64,000 bases of DNA from Chryseosolibacter histidinae (GCF_018598225.1 NZ_JAHESF010000016.1:1-64000); one strand, 5' to 3'. Counted from the first letter of the stretch, positions 9,318 through 18,812 are shown. The notes: a model not told the origin generated them from the letters alone. Program-made: numbers and translations.

Positions 9318-9734
9318 ATGAATGCCGTCTCCAACCGTCTTTTGAAAGATTTCAGGCTGCGCTCGACGCCCAGCCGGCAGGAGATACTGCATTTGTTCCT
9401 GAAAAAAGAATACGCCCTTTCGCACGGCGATATCGAAAAAGAGATCAGCAACGCGCTCGACCGTGTTACCGTCTATCGCACGCTGAAAACATTCCTTGAC
9501 AAAGGCCTGATCCATAAGGTGCTGGACGATGAAGGCAGCCTGAAATATGCGCTGTGCAATGATGCATGTACCGCTACCGGCCATCACCACAACCACGTTC
9601 ATTTCAAGTGTACCCACTGCGGGCAGACCAACTGCCTGAACGTTGAGATCCCCCCCGTTAAACTGCCGAAAGGTTATAAAGCCAAAGAATTGAACCTGCT
9701 GATCCAGGGTGTGTGCGAGAGCTGCTCTGCATGA
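9318..9734 (+). CDS. Fur-family metal-responsive transcriptional regulator
   Basis: A 138-aa regulator. The N-terminal winged helix covers residues 1-80 (TPSRQEILHLFLKKEYALSHGDIE, then ALDRVTVYRTLKTFLDKGLIHKV, the recognition helix). The C-terminal dimerisation domain has HHHNHVHFKCTHCGQTNC near 90-107 and a final CESC, giving the two CxxC pairs that bind structural zinc. The HHNHVHF segment is the sensory-metal site region. Fur, Zur and PerR cannot be told apart firmly from sequence; the double CxxC and the absence of a longer His-rich C-tail are compatible with Zur. It might act on the palindrome at 26895-26911 before a ZnuD-like receptor gene (inference). Confidence 0.9.
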   Translation: MNAVSNRLLKDFRLRSTPSRQEILHLFLKKEYALSHGDIEKEISNALDRVTVYRTLKTFLDKGLIHKVLDDEGSLKYALCNDACTATGHHHNHVHFKCTHCGQTNCLNVEIPPVKLPKGYKAKELNLLIQGVCESCSA

Positions 9735-9796
9735 GGCTGTTACATCTTTTTTAAATCCTTGGGATAAATCATTCGTGTAAGTTTTCGGGATTAAAA

Positions 9797-9804
9797 TATA
9801 TTTG
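9797..9804 (+). promoter_or_regulatory. candidate -7 promoter element for the TerC gene
   Basis: An exact TAnnTTTG match (TATATTTG) in the 148-bp gap between the Fur-type regulator and the TerC gene, 79 bp before its TTG start. It suggests the TerC gene has its own promoter. The rest of this gap shows no gene or terminator that I can support. Confidence 0.45.
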
Positions 9805-9882
9805 TAGTTTTGAAGGTTGGCCGAAGCCTGTAGTTCTTTTTTTTGGGGATTATTAGCTTCTAAATAGAAATCTGAACCCTGT

Positions 9883-10881
9883 TTGCTAGTACATTTTAAC
9901 ATACTTGGAGCATCCCTTTTCGGCGATTTAAGCGAAAGAGAGATCATTCTTTTTGGGATCTTTGGATTTATCATCATCCTTTTCCTGGTGCTTGACCTTG
10001 GCTTGTTCCATAAGCAAGCCCATAAAATAAGCACCAAGTCCGCACTCTACCAGAGCATTTTCTGGGTGTGCATCTCAACCCTGTTTGGTCTTTTTATTTA
10101 CTTATATGATGAGACGGGAGCGGAGGGGGCAATCGAGTATTTCTCGGCCTACCTGACGGAGTATGCGCTTTCGGTCGACAATATTTTTGTTATCCTTTTA
10201 ATTCTCAAATACTTCAAGGTAAACGAGACCTATTACCACCGCATCCTCTTCTGGGGTATTCTCGGCGCCATCGTATTCAGGGCTATCTTTATTTTCGTGG
10301 GCGCGTTGCTCATCCACAAGTTCAGCTGGATCCTGTACATCTTCGGCGTGTTCCTGATCTACTCCGGTATCCGCATCTATTTTGAGGATGGCGATGAGAA
10401 GATCGAGCCCGAGAAGAATCCGATCCTGAAGTTTTGTAAAAAATACCTCCCGATGTCAGGGGTGGATCACGGCGGCAAATTTATGATCCGCGAAGACGGA
10501 AGACTGTTGTTCACACCGCTGTTCCTGGTGATTGTGCTGATCGAGACCACTGACCTGATCTTTGCCGTGGATTCCATTCCCGCAGCTTTTGCCATCACAC
10601 AGAATCCGTTCCTGATCTATACGTCTAATATCTTTGCCGTGATGGGTCTCAGGGCGATGTTCTTCCTGCTGGCGGGTATCATCGACAAGTTCTACCTCCT
10701 GCAAAAAGGATTGTCTATCATCCTGTTCTTCATTGGTGCCAAAATGTTGCTGGAGATCTGGCACATCGACGTTAACGTATACCTGTCGTTTACTGTCATC
10801 ATTGCCACACTGACGCTGTCTATCATCTTCTCGGTGCTGATACCCAGAAGAAGCGAGCAGCCGCCGGAAGAAGTTAGTTAG
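9883..10881 (+). CDS. TerC family integral membrane protein
   Basis: A 332-aa polytopic protein with eight or nine hydrophobic helices, of the TerC (Alx-like) family linked to metal-ion, especially manganese, homeostasis and in some species to tellurite resistance. Family signatures seen are LTEYALSVDNIFVILLI near residue 91 and VIVLIETTDLIFAVDSIPAAFAI near 218, carrying the conserved acidic residues within membrane helices. No ATG is available near the start; the frame opens after a TAG at 9865, and TTG at 9883 is the best start. The 3' end overlaps the convergent LETM1/TerB-like gene by 8 bp. A manganese exporter role is inferred from the family. Confidence 0.9.
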   Translation: MLVHFNILGASLFGDLSEREIILFGIFGFIIILFLVLDLGLFHKQAHKISTKSALYQSIFWVCISTLFGLFIYLYDETGAEGAIEYFSAYLTEYALSVDNIFVILLILKYFKVNETYYHRILFWGILGAIVFRAIFIFVGALLIHKFSWILYIFGVFLIYSGIRIYFEDGDEKIEPEKNPILKFCKKYLPMSGVDHGGKFMIREDGRLLFTPLFLVIVLIETTDLIFAVDSIPAAFAITQNPFLIYTSNIFAVMGLRAMFFLLAGIIDKFYLLQKGLSIILFFIGAKMLLEIWHIDVNVYLSFTVIIATLTLSIIFSVLIPRRSEQPPEEVS

Positions 10882-12145
10882 GATGAATGCCCTCGGCGAA
10901 GAGATTCTTCGGTAGGATCTTCAGCAGGATGGGCAGCGTCAAAAATTTTTGCGGCAGCGAAATAATCACAAACGTAGGAACGGTTTTCAGGATCTGGATC
11001 AGTTGCTTGCGCATCCGCTCCTTCTCTTCAAGCGTGAGCTCGTTTGAGCGCGCCTTTTTCAGCAGGCTCATCACTTCTTCACTTTCCTGAAGCTCTTTCA
11101 TCAAACGTCCTTTGTTCTTTTCAGCGATCCTGGCCACACGTTTAATGAACTGTTCGCTCACCTGGTTATAGTCCTGCTTGTTTTGCAGATACTCAAGCTG
11201 TTCCCAATGTTCCAGCACAAATCCCTCGATGGCGATAAGGCTGTTTTCCAAGTCTTCTTCACTGAAGCCCAGGTGCGTGCAAAATCTTTTCAGGAAATCG
11301 ATCTCTGCCTGTTCTACTTTTTTGTCGGCCCAGATGGTGAGCACGGCCATTTCAAGGAAGAACTTTTTCAGAATCCACGAGTTTTCAGAAGGCAGGTGGA
11401 TCTCGTTGATGTCGATACCTTTTTCGAATATCTTCAGCGCCTCCTTCCGTTTTTCAGAAGAGAGGTCAGTGCTGTGAAGGAAAAAATCGAGCAGCTTCTT
11501 TTCTTCGTAAACCACTTCTTTGTTGGCGTGCGAGGCCGCCGCAATGACCTTCACCACCGAGAAGCGCAGCTCTTCACGTTCGTAACGGAAAAAATCCGCC
11601 ACGATCCTGTCTGCGTTGGTGTGGATCCACTGGCCGAAGATGAAAACATCCAGGAACAACAGACTGTTGTGAAAGAAGTAGGTCCAGAAATTTCCTTCGA
11701 AGTCGCTGGTGCGATCGATCCTTTTATCCAGGATCTTTTCGGCTACTTCCAGGGGTGTTTTCTTCCGCCCGAAAAGAGTCTTGGCCGGCGTTGAAAGCTC
11801 CGGGAAAATGTTGTTGTAAAAATTGCCGATGTTCTCCAGTGTTTTGAAGATCACCCCGGAGACATCTTCTGCTGAATTGACTTTTTTATCGTAAAAAAGA
11901 AGGGAGCTGCTGATCAGGCTTTCGGCAAGCAGGATCTTCATTTTGTCTTTTTCACCCCACTGTTCCTGGCTGGGATGGTCCATGCCTACTGACTGTCCAT
12001 ACATTAGCCCGGTTGGCTGAATGATCCGGTAAAGAGACTGCTCGGGATGCGATCCCTTGCGCGCTGCTTCGCTTGTCAGGCTCACCAGCAGATCCTTGCG
12101 GAAATCGAGATATTCTTTCAACCAGCCTTTTTCACTTGGTTTCAT
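10874..12145 (-). CDS. LETM1-like / TerB-like helical protein
   Basis: A 423-aa, nearly all-helical protein. Two segments resemble TerB-type acidic helical domains: around residue 203 (AAASHANKEVVYEEKKLLDFF) and around 270 (LEMAVLTIWADKKVEQAEIDFL, with the D-x-x-V-x-x-x-E-x-x-F pattern). The last 55 residues (LTLEEKERMRKQLIQILKTV, then FVIISLPQKFLTLPILLKILPKNLF) resemble the ribosome-binding-like end of LETM1 proteins, known for mitochondrial ion exchange. No transmembrane segment is obvious outside that C-terminal hydrophobic stretch. It converges on and overlaps the TerC gene by 8 bp; both belong to groups tied to metal-ion balance. The domain calls are from pattern memory and need a profile search. 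Confidence 0.55.
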   Translation of the reverse strand: MKPSEKGWLKEYLDFRKDLLVSLTSEAARKGSHPEQSLYRIIQPTGLMYGQSVGMDHPSQEQWGEKDKMKILLAESLISSSLLFYDKKVNSAEDVSGVIFKTLENIGNFYNNIFPELSTPAKTLFGRKKTPLEVAEKILDKRIDRTSDFEGNFWTYFFHNSLLFLDVFIFGQWIHTNADRIVADFFRYEREELRFSVVKVIAAASHANKEVVYEEKKLLDFFLHSTDLSSEKRKEALKIFEKGIDINEIHLPSENSWILKKFFLEMAVLTIWADKKVEQAEIDFLKRFCTHLGFSEEDLENSLIAIEGFVLEHWEQLEYLQNKQDYNQVSEQFIKRVARIAEKNKGRLMKELQESEEVMSLLKKARSNELTLEEKERMRKQLIQILKTVPTFVIISLPQKFLTLPILLKILPKNLFAEGIHPN

Positions 12146-12209
12146 GGGGAACTATTTAAGGGACAAGGGGTTCCGGAAATTAAAGATTTTCGGGCAATCT
12201 TAAAACAGC

Positions 12210-12725
12210 TTACTTCAAAGAGGCCTTCCAGCCCTTTAAATCCATGTTTTTTGCAGCTGACTCCACCTTTTCCTTCAGTTCAGATTTGTATCGGTCAAGC
12301 GCCTGGGCCAGTGTTGCATCGTTGCATCCCAGGATCTGGGCTGCCAGAATGCCCGCATTTTTTGCACCGTTCAGCGCCACGGTAGCCACCGGCACGCCCC
12401 CAGGCATTTGAAGTATAGACAGCACAGAATCCCATCCGTCGATAGAGTTGCTGGATTTGACTGGTACTCCGATCACCGGTAACGACGTAAGAGAGGCTAC
12501 CATGCCGGGGAGGTGTGCTGCCCCGCCTGCGCCGGCTATAATCACTTTTAAACCTCTTTTTCTGGCCTCAGATGCATATTCTACCATGCGCAGTGGTGTG
12601 CGATGCGCCGACACCACGGTGAGCTCATAAGGCACGCCAAGCTCTTCCATAACTTCAGCAGCCTCTTTCATAACCCCCAGGTCAGACTGGCTGCCCATAA
12701 TGATACCTACCAGCGGTTTACTCAT
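12210..12725 (-). CDS. purE: N5-carboxyaminoimidazole ribonucleotide mutase PurE
   Basis: PurE moves the carboxyl group of N5-CAIR to C4 to form CAIR in purine synthesis, the step after PurK. The 171-aa sequence has [11 protein letters not shown] near residue 7 (phosphate binding), SAHRTP near 38 with the catalytic His, and [12 protein letters not shown] near 66. A TTG nine bases upstream could extend the frame, but the ATG at 12725 sits one base after the purK stop and matches the family start. The purK-purE order with tight spacing marks a two-gene operon. Confidence 0.96.
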   Translation of the reverse strand: MSKPLVGIIMGSQSDLGVMKEAAEVMEELGVPYELTVVSAHRTPLRMVEYASEARKRGLKVIIAGAGGAAHLPGMVASLTSLPVIGVPVKSSNSIDGWDSVLSILQMPGGVPVATVALNGAKNAGILAAQILGCNDATLAQALDRYKSELKEKVESAAKNMDLKGWKASLK

Positions 12726-12726
12726 A

Positions 12727-13866
12727 TCAGGCAATAACTTTAAGTGTATGCTTCACAAGATCGGCTTTCTTCCTCAGGCTGCCGAGGTCATGGTCAACAA
12801 TGGTGACGTGTCCCATCTTCCGGAAAGGTTTCGTCAGCTTTTTGCCATAAAGATGCACATGAACACCCGGAACCTGCATTACCTCGTCAAACCCCTGATA
12901 CTGCGCCAGGCCACTGAAGCCGGGCTCGCCGAGCAGGTTTACCATGGCGCTGGGCATGATCTGCGTAGTGTCGCCCAACGGAAGATTGAGAATGGCGCGC
13001 AGATGCTGCTCATATTGTGATGTGATGTTGGCTTCGATGGTCTGATGCCCGCTGTTATGCGGACGCGGTGCCACTTCATTCACCAGCACTTCTCCGGTTT
13101 TGGTCATGAACATCTCCACCGCCAGCAAGCCCACCATGTTGAGCTGCGTGATGAGCCCTGATGCAATGGCTTCGGCCTTCTTTGCAACAGCTTCCGGGAT
13201 CTGCGCCGGTGCAAAAAGATACTCCACCAGGTTCTGCACCGGGTGAAACACCATTTCAACAACAGGAAATGTTTTTATTTCGCCCTTTTCGTTTCGGGCC
13301 ACGATCACCGAGATCTCTTTTTCGAAGTCGATGAGCTTTTCGAGAAGTCCCGGCGCATCGAATGCCTTCGACAGGTCGGCCTCCGTTCTCAGGATCTGCA
13401 CACCTCTTCCGTCATAACCTTCGCGGCCAAGCTTATTCACCGCGGGGATGAAATGTTTGTTGGCCTTTACTTCTTCGGCATTGGCCGTGAGTATAAAATC
13501 CGCAGTAGGGATACCGTGATTGCGATAGAATTGTTTTTGTGCGCGCTTATCCTGGATGAGCTCGATGACCTCGGGTTGGGGAAATACTTTTTTCCCCCGG
13601 CGCACCAACTCCTTCAACGCCGCTGTATTCACGTTCTCGATCTCGATGGTGATGATGTCGCAGGCGCTGCCGAACTGCATCACCGTATCAAAGTCTGTAA
13701 GCTTGCCCGTATGGAACTCTGCCAGTGAGGCACAGGGCGCGTTCGCATCGGGGTCGAGAATAGCAAAAGGAATATTGAAGTCGATGCCTGACTGAATGAG
13801 CATACGGCCCAGCTGGCCTCCGCCCAAAATGCCAAGCTTGAAGTTCTGATGAAATGACTGGCTCAA
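12727..13866 (-). CDS. purK: 5-(carboxyamino)imidazole ribonucleotide synthase PurK
   Basis: PurK uses ATP and bicarbonate to carboxylate aminoimidazole ribonucleotide to N5-CAIR, the PurE substrate. The 379-aa ATP-grasp protein shows the N-terminal [12 protein letters not shown], the ATP-grasp core with [14 protein letters not shown] near residue 140 and [15 protein letters not shown] near 183, and the metal-ligand stretch [16 protein letters not shown] near 267. No ATG is available; the start is taken at the TTG at 13866. purE follows one base after its stop. Confidence 0.95.
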   Translation of the reverse strand: MSQSFHQNFKLGILGGGQLGRMLIQSGIDFNIPFAILDPDANAPCASLAEFHTGKLTDFDTVMQFGSACDIITIEIENVNTAALKELVRRGKKVFPQPEVIELIQDKRAQKQFYRNHGIPTADFILTANAEEVKANKHFIPAVNKLGREGYDGRGVQILRTEADLSKAFDAPGLLEKLIDFEKEISVIVARNEKGEIKTFPVVEMVFHPVQNLVEYLFAPAQIPEAVAKKAEAIASGLITQLNMVGLLAVEMFMTKTGEVLVNEVAPRPHNSGHQTIEANITSQYEQHLRAILNLPLGDTTQIMPSAMVNLLGEPGFSGLAQYQGFDEVMQVPGVHVHLYGKKLTKPFRKMGHVTIVDHDLGSLRKKADLVKHTLKVIA

Positions 13867-13930
13867 AGTTTGAAGTTTGGTGGCAATTTAACCATGCGCA
13901 GACAAACGCCCTAAGATTTTTGTGCGATGC

Positions 13931-15856
13931 CTATTTCGCTTTCTGTGCGTCGGCACTTTCTATTTCCACACTCAGGATCTGGTCGCCTACGCCGATATGG
14001 TGCACCACTTCCATGCCGCTCTCCACTTCCGCAAAAATGGTGTAACGGCCATCGAGGTGAGGGGTAGGCGAGTGGGTGATGAACCATTGGGTGCCTTCGG
14101 TATCTTTTCCCGCTGACGCCATGCCCACACTTCCGGTGGTGTAGCGCCGTGGTGAGAACTCAGAGCGGATCGAATAGTCTTCGCTGCCCCAGCCATCGCC
14201 GCGGTTGCAACCTGCCTGGATCACAAAATTCGGCACCACACGGTGAAAGAATTTTTGATCGAAATAATGCTGCCGTGCCAGCGCTACAAAATTGGCAACA
14301 GAACCCGGCGCTTCTTCCACCAGCAGCCGCAGCGTGATGGTACCCTTAGAAGTGTGAATAACGGCACGCTGGTCTTTCGGAATGCTTCTTACAAGCGCCC
14401 AATCGATAGGATGATTGAAGGCATTGGTAACAGCAGGAGCTTTTCTTTTTTCGAAATAGGCAATGGCGGCTTCCAGCGGCTGGAGGGCTTCATTGTCTCT
14501 GGGTAACGAAAGCTTCTGTTTGGCCTCTGTTAAGAATGAAGGGTCCTTGATCACATCGCGGTAGCCCAGCGTTGAATCTCCGAGGGCAGCTGCCACCGAG
14601 CCGATCACGGCCGCATCGCCTGTCTGCATCGCTTTAACATACAGGCCGGCAAACCGTTGCTTCATAGAAGGCTGGAATTTTTTATTGCGATTGAGCTCCA
14701 CAATAGCTGCCGCGGCAGACGATCTCACCACAGGAGTATCTGCTTTCAGAAGCTCCGCTTCAATGAAGTCGAGCGACGTCATGGATTGCTGCAACGCCGT
14801 GAGCAGGGCAGCCTTTTGGTAAGGATTGCCCGAACGTTGATAGGTGTTTTTGATCTCATCGATCACAGCTTTGTTCTCCTTCACTTTTACGATGGCCTCG
14901 TAGAGGTTGGCCTGCATGCGCCAGTTCTTGAGATCGCTCGCGCGGTTGGCCAGCTCGATCCAGAACTCTTCAGTAATGGTTGCCTTGATCACCTCCGAGG
15001 CAGCGATGCCTGCGTTCACATTCTTTTCGTTCAGCGCCTTTAACAGGTGATCTTTTATTTTTGCAAAAGGAAACGCGCGCATCGCCTGTATGGCATTTAC
15101 ACGCACACGGTAATCCTGCTCGTTGGCGAGGATCTTTTCTATCACCATCAGTGATGAGTCAGAAACGATCTTGCGGAGCGCAGCGGCAGCGGCCATGCGC
15201 ACATCAGCGGAAGGATCTGTGGTGGCGGCATTTCCGATGACCTCCAGAAGGCCGTCAAAATTTTTAGCACCCCTGGCGAAGAAGTGCGCTGCGCCTAACC
15301 TGGTACGTTCACTTTCATTTTTATTCAGCAGCGCTGCCGCCGTTGCATTGTCAGAGACACCAGTTGCATTATTCAAACCTGCCCTGTACAGCGACCACGC
15401 GATGCCTGCCTTCACATCGGTTGCAGGAGGCGTCCATTGCTTCGTCACCTTTCCGTAGGCCTCCACGATCTCTTCGAGCACTTTGTTGTCTTTTTCCTTG
15501 GCCACAGCGTCCTTCAGCACATTGCCACTGCGCGATGACCGGGTCTGACCCAGCGCAAAAGCCGCAGCCCTTCTCACCGCTGTATCCTGATCAGTGAGCA
15601 GTACCGTGGCCACCTTATCTACCGATGCAGAGTCCTGGATGGAGGCGAAGGCGAGTACAGCTTCCTTCCGGTAGGCAGCATTCTCATGCGAGAAAAATGA
15701 GTGGAGGCTATCCGTTGAACGACGATCCTGGAGGTCTGCGATCCTGACGATTACCGGATCTGAGAACTTATTGAGCGATGTTTTGTCGGACGAATTGCAG
15801 GCAGCAAGAACACACGCGGCCAGGCCTGAAAGCAAAAAACGGGTCATATGATTCAT
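13931..15856 (-). CDS. HEAT-repeat lipoprotein with C-terminal cyclophilin domain
   Basis: A 641-aa lipoprotein: signal peptide followed by lipobox LAAC with Cys near residue 19, then about 450 residues of HEAT-like helical pairs (recurrent patterns such as AVRRAAAFALGQ, ADVRMAAAAALRKI, YRVRVNAIQAMRAF and VVRSSAAAAIVEL), then a cyclophilin-type peptidyl-prolyl isomerase domain from about residue 483. The isomerase keeps FFHRVVPNFVIQAG with the catalytic Arg, and GTQWFITHSPTPHLDGRYTIF. It probably acts as a membrane-anchored periplasmic folding factor, the HEAT part giving client or partner binding. The ATG at 15856 is preferred over the TTG one codon upstream. HEAT-cyclophilin fusions recur in Bacteroidota; the exact client is unknown. 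Confidence 0.88.
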   Translation of the reverse strand: MNHMTRFLLSGLAACVLAACNSSDKTSLNKFSDPVIVRIADLQDRRSTDSLHSFFSHENAAYRKEAVLAFASIQDSASVDKVATVLLTDQDTAVRRAAAFALGQTRSSRSGNVLKDAVAKEKDNKVLEEIVEAYGKVTKQWTPPATDVKAGIAWSLYRAGLNNATGVSDNATAAALLNKNESERTRLGAAHFFARGAKNFDGLLEVIGNAATTDPSADVRMAAAAALRKIVSDSSLMVIEKILANEQDYRVRVNAIQAMRAFPFAKIKDHLLKALNEKNVNAGIAASEVIKATITEEFWIELANRASDLKNWRMQANLYEAIVKVKENKAVIDEIKNTYQRSGNPYQKAALLTALQQSMTSLDFIEAELLKADTPVVRSSAAAAIVELNRNKKFQPSMKQRFAGLYVKAMQTGDAAVIGSVAAALGDSTLGYRDVIKDPSFLTEAKQKLSLPRDNEALQPLEAAIAYFEKRKAPAVTNAFNHPIDWALVRSIPKDQRAVIHTSKGTITLRLLVEEAPGSVANFVALARQHYFDQKFFHRVVPNFVIQAGCNRGDGWGSEDYSIRSEFSPRRYTTGSVGMASAGKDTEGTQWFITHSPTPHLDGRYTIFAEVESGMEVVHHIGVGDQILSVEIESADAQKAK

Positions 15857-15868
15857 CAAGGATTTTTT

Positions 15869-16249
15869 TTATATCAGGGAAGGTAATGTCCTGGCTTTGT
15901 TCACCACGTCGTCGAATTCAACACCTAAAAGTTTGATGGTGTACAACAGGAAACGGATCTCTTTTACATGAACGCGGCCATCCACTTCAGACAGTTTGTA
16001 AAGCAGCACAAAGATATTGAGCTTCTCTTCAAGGGTGCATTGGTTCACCAGGTCTATTCCGGTTTCAAAGATCTCGCGTTCTTTTTTGTTCAGCACAATT
16101 CCTTCGAACGCATTGAAAAGCTCATCGGGTATGCCTTCACGTTCTTTGATGTTGTGGAGCGCGATCTGCTCATGCTCGTCAATAACCCCATCGGCACTGA
16201 TCAGCAGGTGTATCAGGTAAAGCAGTCCCAAATGGTAAGTTTGCTTCAT
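15869..16249 (-). CDS. TerB-like acidic helical protein
   Basis: A 126-aa all-helical protein with the TerB pattern: YLIHLLISADGVIDEHEQIALHNI near the N-terminus and YKLSEVDGRVHVKEIRFLLYTIKLLG near residue 90, where paired Asp/Glu residues (ADGVIDEHE, VDGRVHVKE) form the putative metal site. The ATG at 16249 (MKQTYHLG) is chosen; the frame is open further upstream, but that extension translates part of the heptamer array at 16283 and is not protein-like. It ends 12 bp before the cyclophilin gene on the same strand, so the two may be one transcript. Role unknown; tellurite resistance should not be assumed. Confidence 0.75.
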   Translation of the reverse strand: MKQTYHLGLLYLIHLLISADGVIDEHEQIALHNIKEREGIPDELFNAFEGIVLNKKEREIFETGIDLVNQCTLEEKLNIFVLLYKLSEVDGRVHVKEIRFLLYTIKLLGVEFDDVVNKARTLPSLI

Positions 16250-16282
16250 GGGGTGAAGGAAAGCGCCAAAGATAATAAAAAT

Positions 16283-16437
16283 GGTCCACGGTCGACAGTC
16301 CACTGTCCACGGCCGTGCAGTGTCAAATTACATTGCCTACAAGTACGACGTGCATCGCGATAACTATCGGATACGAAGTACGATTGAGCGACACAAGACT
16401 ATTCCTGCCGTGGACTGTGGACCGTGGTCTGTCGACG
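16283..16437. repeat. inverted heptamer arrays with composite core
   Basis: The left arm (16283-16317) is five 7-bp units: GGTCCAC, GGTCGAC, AGTCCAC, TGTCCAC, GGCCGTG. The right arm (16410-16437) is four units in the opposite sense: GTGGACT, GTGGACC, GTGGTCT, GTCGACG. The arms can pair over about 30 bp. The core holds single pieces of other families: TGCCTAC at 16334, AAGTACGA at 16341 and ATACGAAGTACGA at 16371. It lies between the TerB gene start and the feoB stop; no ORF is credible inside. Confidence 0.85.
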
Positions 16438-16456
16438 CGCTGGGTAGCAGGAAGGC

Positions 16457-18574
16457 TTACGAAAGCATCTGATAAACTGCGAAAGCACACACATACGCCA
16501 GTGACGTCATGTACGCCAGCTGCAGCGCGGGCCATTTCCAGCCCTTGGTTTCACGGTAGACCACAGCGAGTGTGCTCATACACTGCATGGCAAAAGTATA
16601 GAAGATCAGCAGCGAGAACCCTACGGCAGGTGTGAACCGCGGTCCGCCGGTATCAGGATTTATCTCTTCTTTCAGCCTCGTTTTGATGGTGGCATTATCT
16701 TCATCGCTCACGCTTCCGATGCTGTAAATGGTGGCCATCGTGCCCACAAACACTTCACGTGCGGCAAACGAGGTGATGAGCGCAATGCCGATCTTCCAGT
16801 CGTAGCCCAGCGGTTTGATCGCAGGCTCGATGGCCTTGCCGATGATGCCGGCATAGGAGTGTTCGAGCTTGTAAGCTGCGATGCGGTCTTCGAGGCCTTG
16901 CTCCGTCAGTCTCAGGTTCTGTGATTCGTTCAATACGTTCTCGCGTGCGTTCGCCAGCTTGTCGCCGGGGCCGTAGCTGGCCAGCACCCACAGCACAATG
17001 GAAATGGCCATGATCACTTTGCCGGCTTCCAGCACAAAGGCCTTTGTTTTTTCAATGATCGTGTAGCCCACGTTAGACCATTTAGGTACCCGGTAGGTGG
17101 GCAGCTCCATGATGAGGTAACTGCGCTCTTTCACGCGGATAAGAAACTTCATCACCCACGCAGAGCCGATGGCCGCAACGAAACCGAGGAGGTACAGCCC
17201 CATCAGCGCGAGCCCCTGAAGGTTAAAGAATCCCAGTGCTCTTTGATTGGGTACGATCAGTGCAATGAGGATGGTGAATACAGGCAAACGCGCCGAACAG
17301 CTCATCAGCGGCGTGACAAAGATGGTGATGGTGCGTTCCTTCCAGTTATCGATTGTGCGTGTTGCCATGATCGCCGGAATGGCACAGGCCACACCAGACA
17401 TCAACGGCACAACACTTTTGCCATTAAGACCAAACTTCCGCATGATCTTGTCCATGAGAAATACTACGCGTGCCATGTAGCCCGATTCTTCCAGCACGGA
17501 GATGAATGCGAACAGGATGGCGATCTGCGGAATGAAGATGAGAATGCCACCGATGCCCGGCACAATACCGTCGCTGAGCAGGCTCGTGAGCGGACCGTCT
17601 GGTAAAATACTGCTGAGGTAGCTGCTCAGGTTGGCGAACTGTGCATCGATAAAATCCATCGGCACCGTTGCCCACGCAAAAATAGCCTGGAAGATCAGGA
17701 AGAGAATGGCGAAGAAGATCAGGTAGCCCCATACCTTATGGGTCATGATGCGGTCAAGCTTACCGGAATAATTCTTCCACGAATGATCGGCGGTTTTTAA
17801 AATGACCTCGTTCAGCAAATCTTGTATGACGCTGTAGCGTTGAATGGTCTCCGCACCCTGGAACTTGCCAGGAAAGAAATTATATGACGACCGGATCTGG
17901 TCCACCACCAACTGTTTTTCCTTCGACAGAAATTTCAGCGACTTAGGTTGTTCGAGAAACTGGTAGGCTTCGTAGTCGTTGTCTACCCCTGTCTTTTCAC
18001 GGAGCTCCTTCACAGGGGCTTTTGCATCGTCCCAGATATTGAACACCGATTTTTGAGGTGCGCTCAACGGCTGACTCAATACTTTTTTCAGCTCGTCCAA
18101 TCCGATACCATTCCTGGCGTTGATGGGCACCACTGGCACACCGAGGCGTTGTGATAATTTTTTCAGATCGTAATTGATGCCTGCCTTTGCTACAAGGTCC
18201 ATCATGTTCAACGCAAGGATGGTGGGCAACCCTATATCAGTGATCTGGGTGAGCAGCAGCAAGCCACGTTTAAGGTTTGTGGCGTCGGCGGTAACTACAA
18301 TTTTGTCGGGTGTCGTTTCAGAATGATGATCGAGCAGTACTTCTGCTACGATCTGCTCGTCGAGGCTTCGCGGATAAATGCTGTAGATGCCGGGAAGATC
18401 TATGACTTCTGCTGAAGTTCCATCGGGCAGTGCGCAATGGCCTGACCGTTTATCAACCGTGACACCTGGAAAGTTTCCGATCTTCTGGTTTAAACCCGTG
18501 AGCTGATTAAACAATGAAGACTTCCCTGAATTGGGATTTCCCAGCAACGCAATTTTCTGCCTCTTGTGCGACAT
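16457..18574 (-). CDS. feoB: ferrous iron transporter FeoB
   Basis: FeoB imports Fe2+ across the inner membrane. The 705-aa protein begins with a GTPase domain: G1 GNPNSGKSSLFN near residue 12, G2 region around the VTVDKR threonine, G3 DLPGIYS near 59 and G4 NMMD near 123. A helical spacer follows to about residue 270, then the two Gate motifs and about ten transmembrane helices, with VPLMSGVACAIPAIMATR near 390 holding the conserved Cys of the pore. The gene overlaps the feoA stop by one base (TAATG). It ends before the heptamer element at 16283-16437. Confidence 0.97.
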   Translation of the reverse strand: MSHKRQKIALLGNPNSGKSSLFNQLTGLNQKIGNFPGVTVDKRSGHCALPDGTSAEVIDLPGIYSIYPRSLDEQIVAEVLLDHHSETTPDKIVVTADATNLKRGLLLLTQITDIGLPTILALNMMDLVAKAGINYDLKKLSQRLGVPVVPINARNGIGLDELKKVLSQPLSAPQKSVFNIWDDAKAPVKELREKTGVDNDYEAYQFLEQPKSLKFLSKEKQLVVDQIRSSYNFFPGKFQGAETIQRYSVIQDLLNEVILKTADHSWKNYSGKLDRIMTHKVWGYLIFFAILFLIFQAIFAWATVPMDFIDAQFANLSSYLSSILPDGPLTSLLSDGIVPGIGGILIFIPQIAILFAFISVLEESGYMARVVFLMDKIMRKFGLNGKSVVPLMSGVACAIPAIMATRTIDNWKERTITIFVTPLMSCSARLPVFTILIALIVPNQRALGFFNLQGLALMGLYLLGFVAAIGSAWVMKFLIRVKERSYLIMELPTYRVPKWSNVGYTIIEKTKAFVLEAGKVIMAISIVLWVLASYGPGDKLANARENVLNESQNLRLTEQGLEDRIAAYKLEHSYAGIIGKAIEPAIKPLGYDWKIGIALITSFAAREVFVGTMATIYSIGSVSDEDNATIKTRLKEEINPDTGGPRFTPAVGFSLLIFYTFAMQCMSTLAVVYRETKGWKWPALQLAYMTSLAYVCAFAVYQMLS

Positions 18575-18804
18575 TAATTCAGGATTGAAATCGTGGCGGC
18601 TTCTTCAAGGCGAAGCGACAGCTCGTAGCCTGAAACGCTGATACACACAGGGTCACCCAGCGGAGCGGTGAAGTTAAAGCGGACAGGAACACCTGGGAGG
18701 CATCCCATTTCCATCAGTTTTGCAGCCAGATGGTCATCCGTAAATCCGGTAATGATCCCAACATCCCCAGGCTTCATTTGGGCCACATTCTTGAGGCTTT
18801 CCAC
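18574..18804 (-). CDS. feoA: ferrous iron transport protein FeoA
   Basis: A 76-aa SH3-like domain protein that supports FeoB activity in the cytoplasm. Recognisable features are MKPGDVGIITGF at the start of the fold, KLMEMGCLPGVPVRF in the middle (the M-G-x-x-P-G hallmark) and GYELSLRLEEAATI at the end. It precedes feoB with one-base overlap, giving a feoAB operon. A 14-bp near-palindrome lies 9 bp before the start codon and may be an iron-dependent operator. Confidence 0.93.
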   Translation of the reverse strand: MESLKNVAQMKPGDVGIITGFTDDHLAAKLMEMGCLPGVPVRFNFTAPLGDPVCISVSGYELSLRLEEAATISILN

Positions 18805-18812
18805 TAATAAAC

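Noticed and set aside
9883-16249. Tellurite resistance island (TerC, TerB-like proteins)
   Set aside because: The genes are interspersed with purK-purE and a cyclophilin, are on both strands, and lack TerD/TerZ/TerA; family names do not imply the phenotype.
16250-16303. N-terminal extension of the TerB-like protein
   Set aside because: It translates heptamer array DNA; the internal ATG at 16249 begins the conserved domain.
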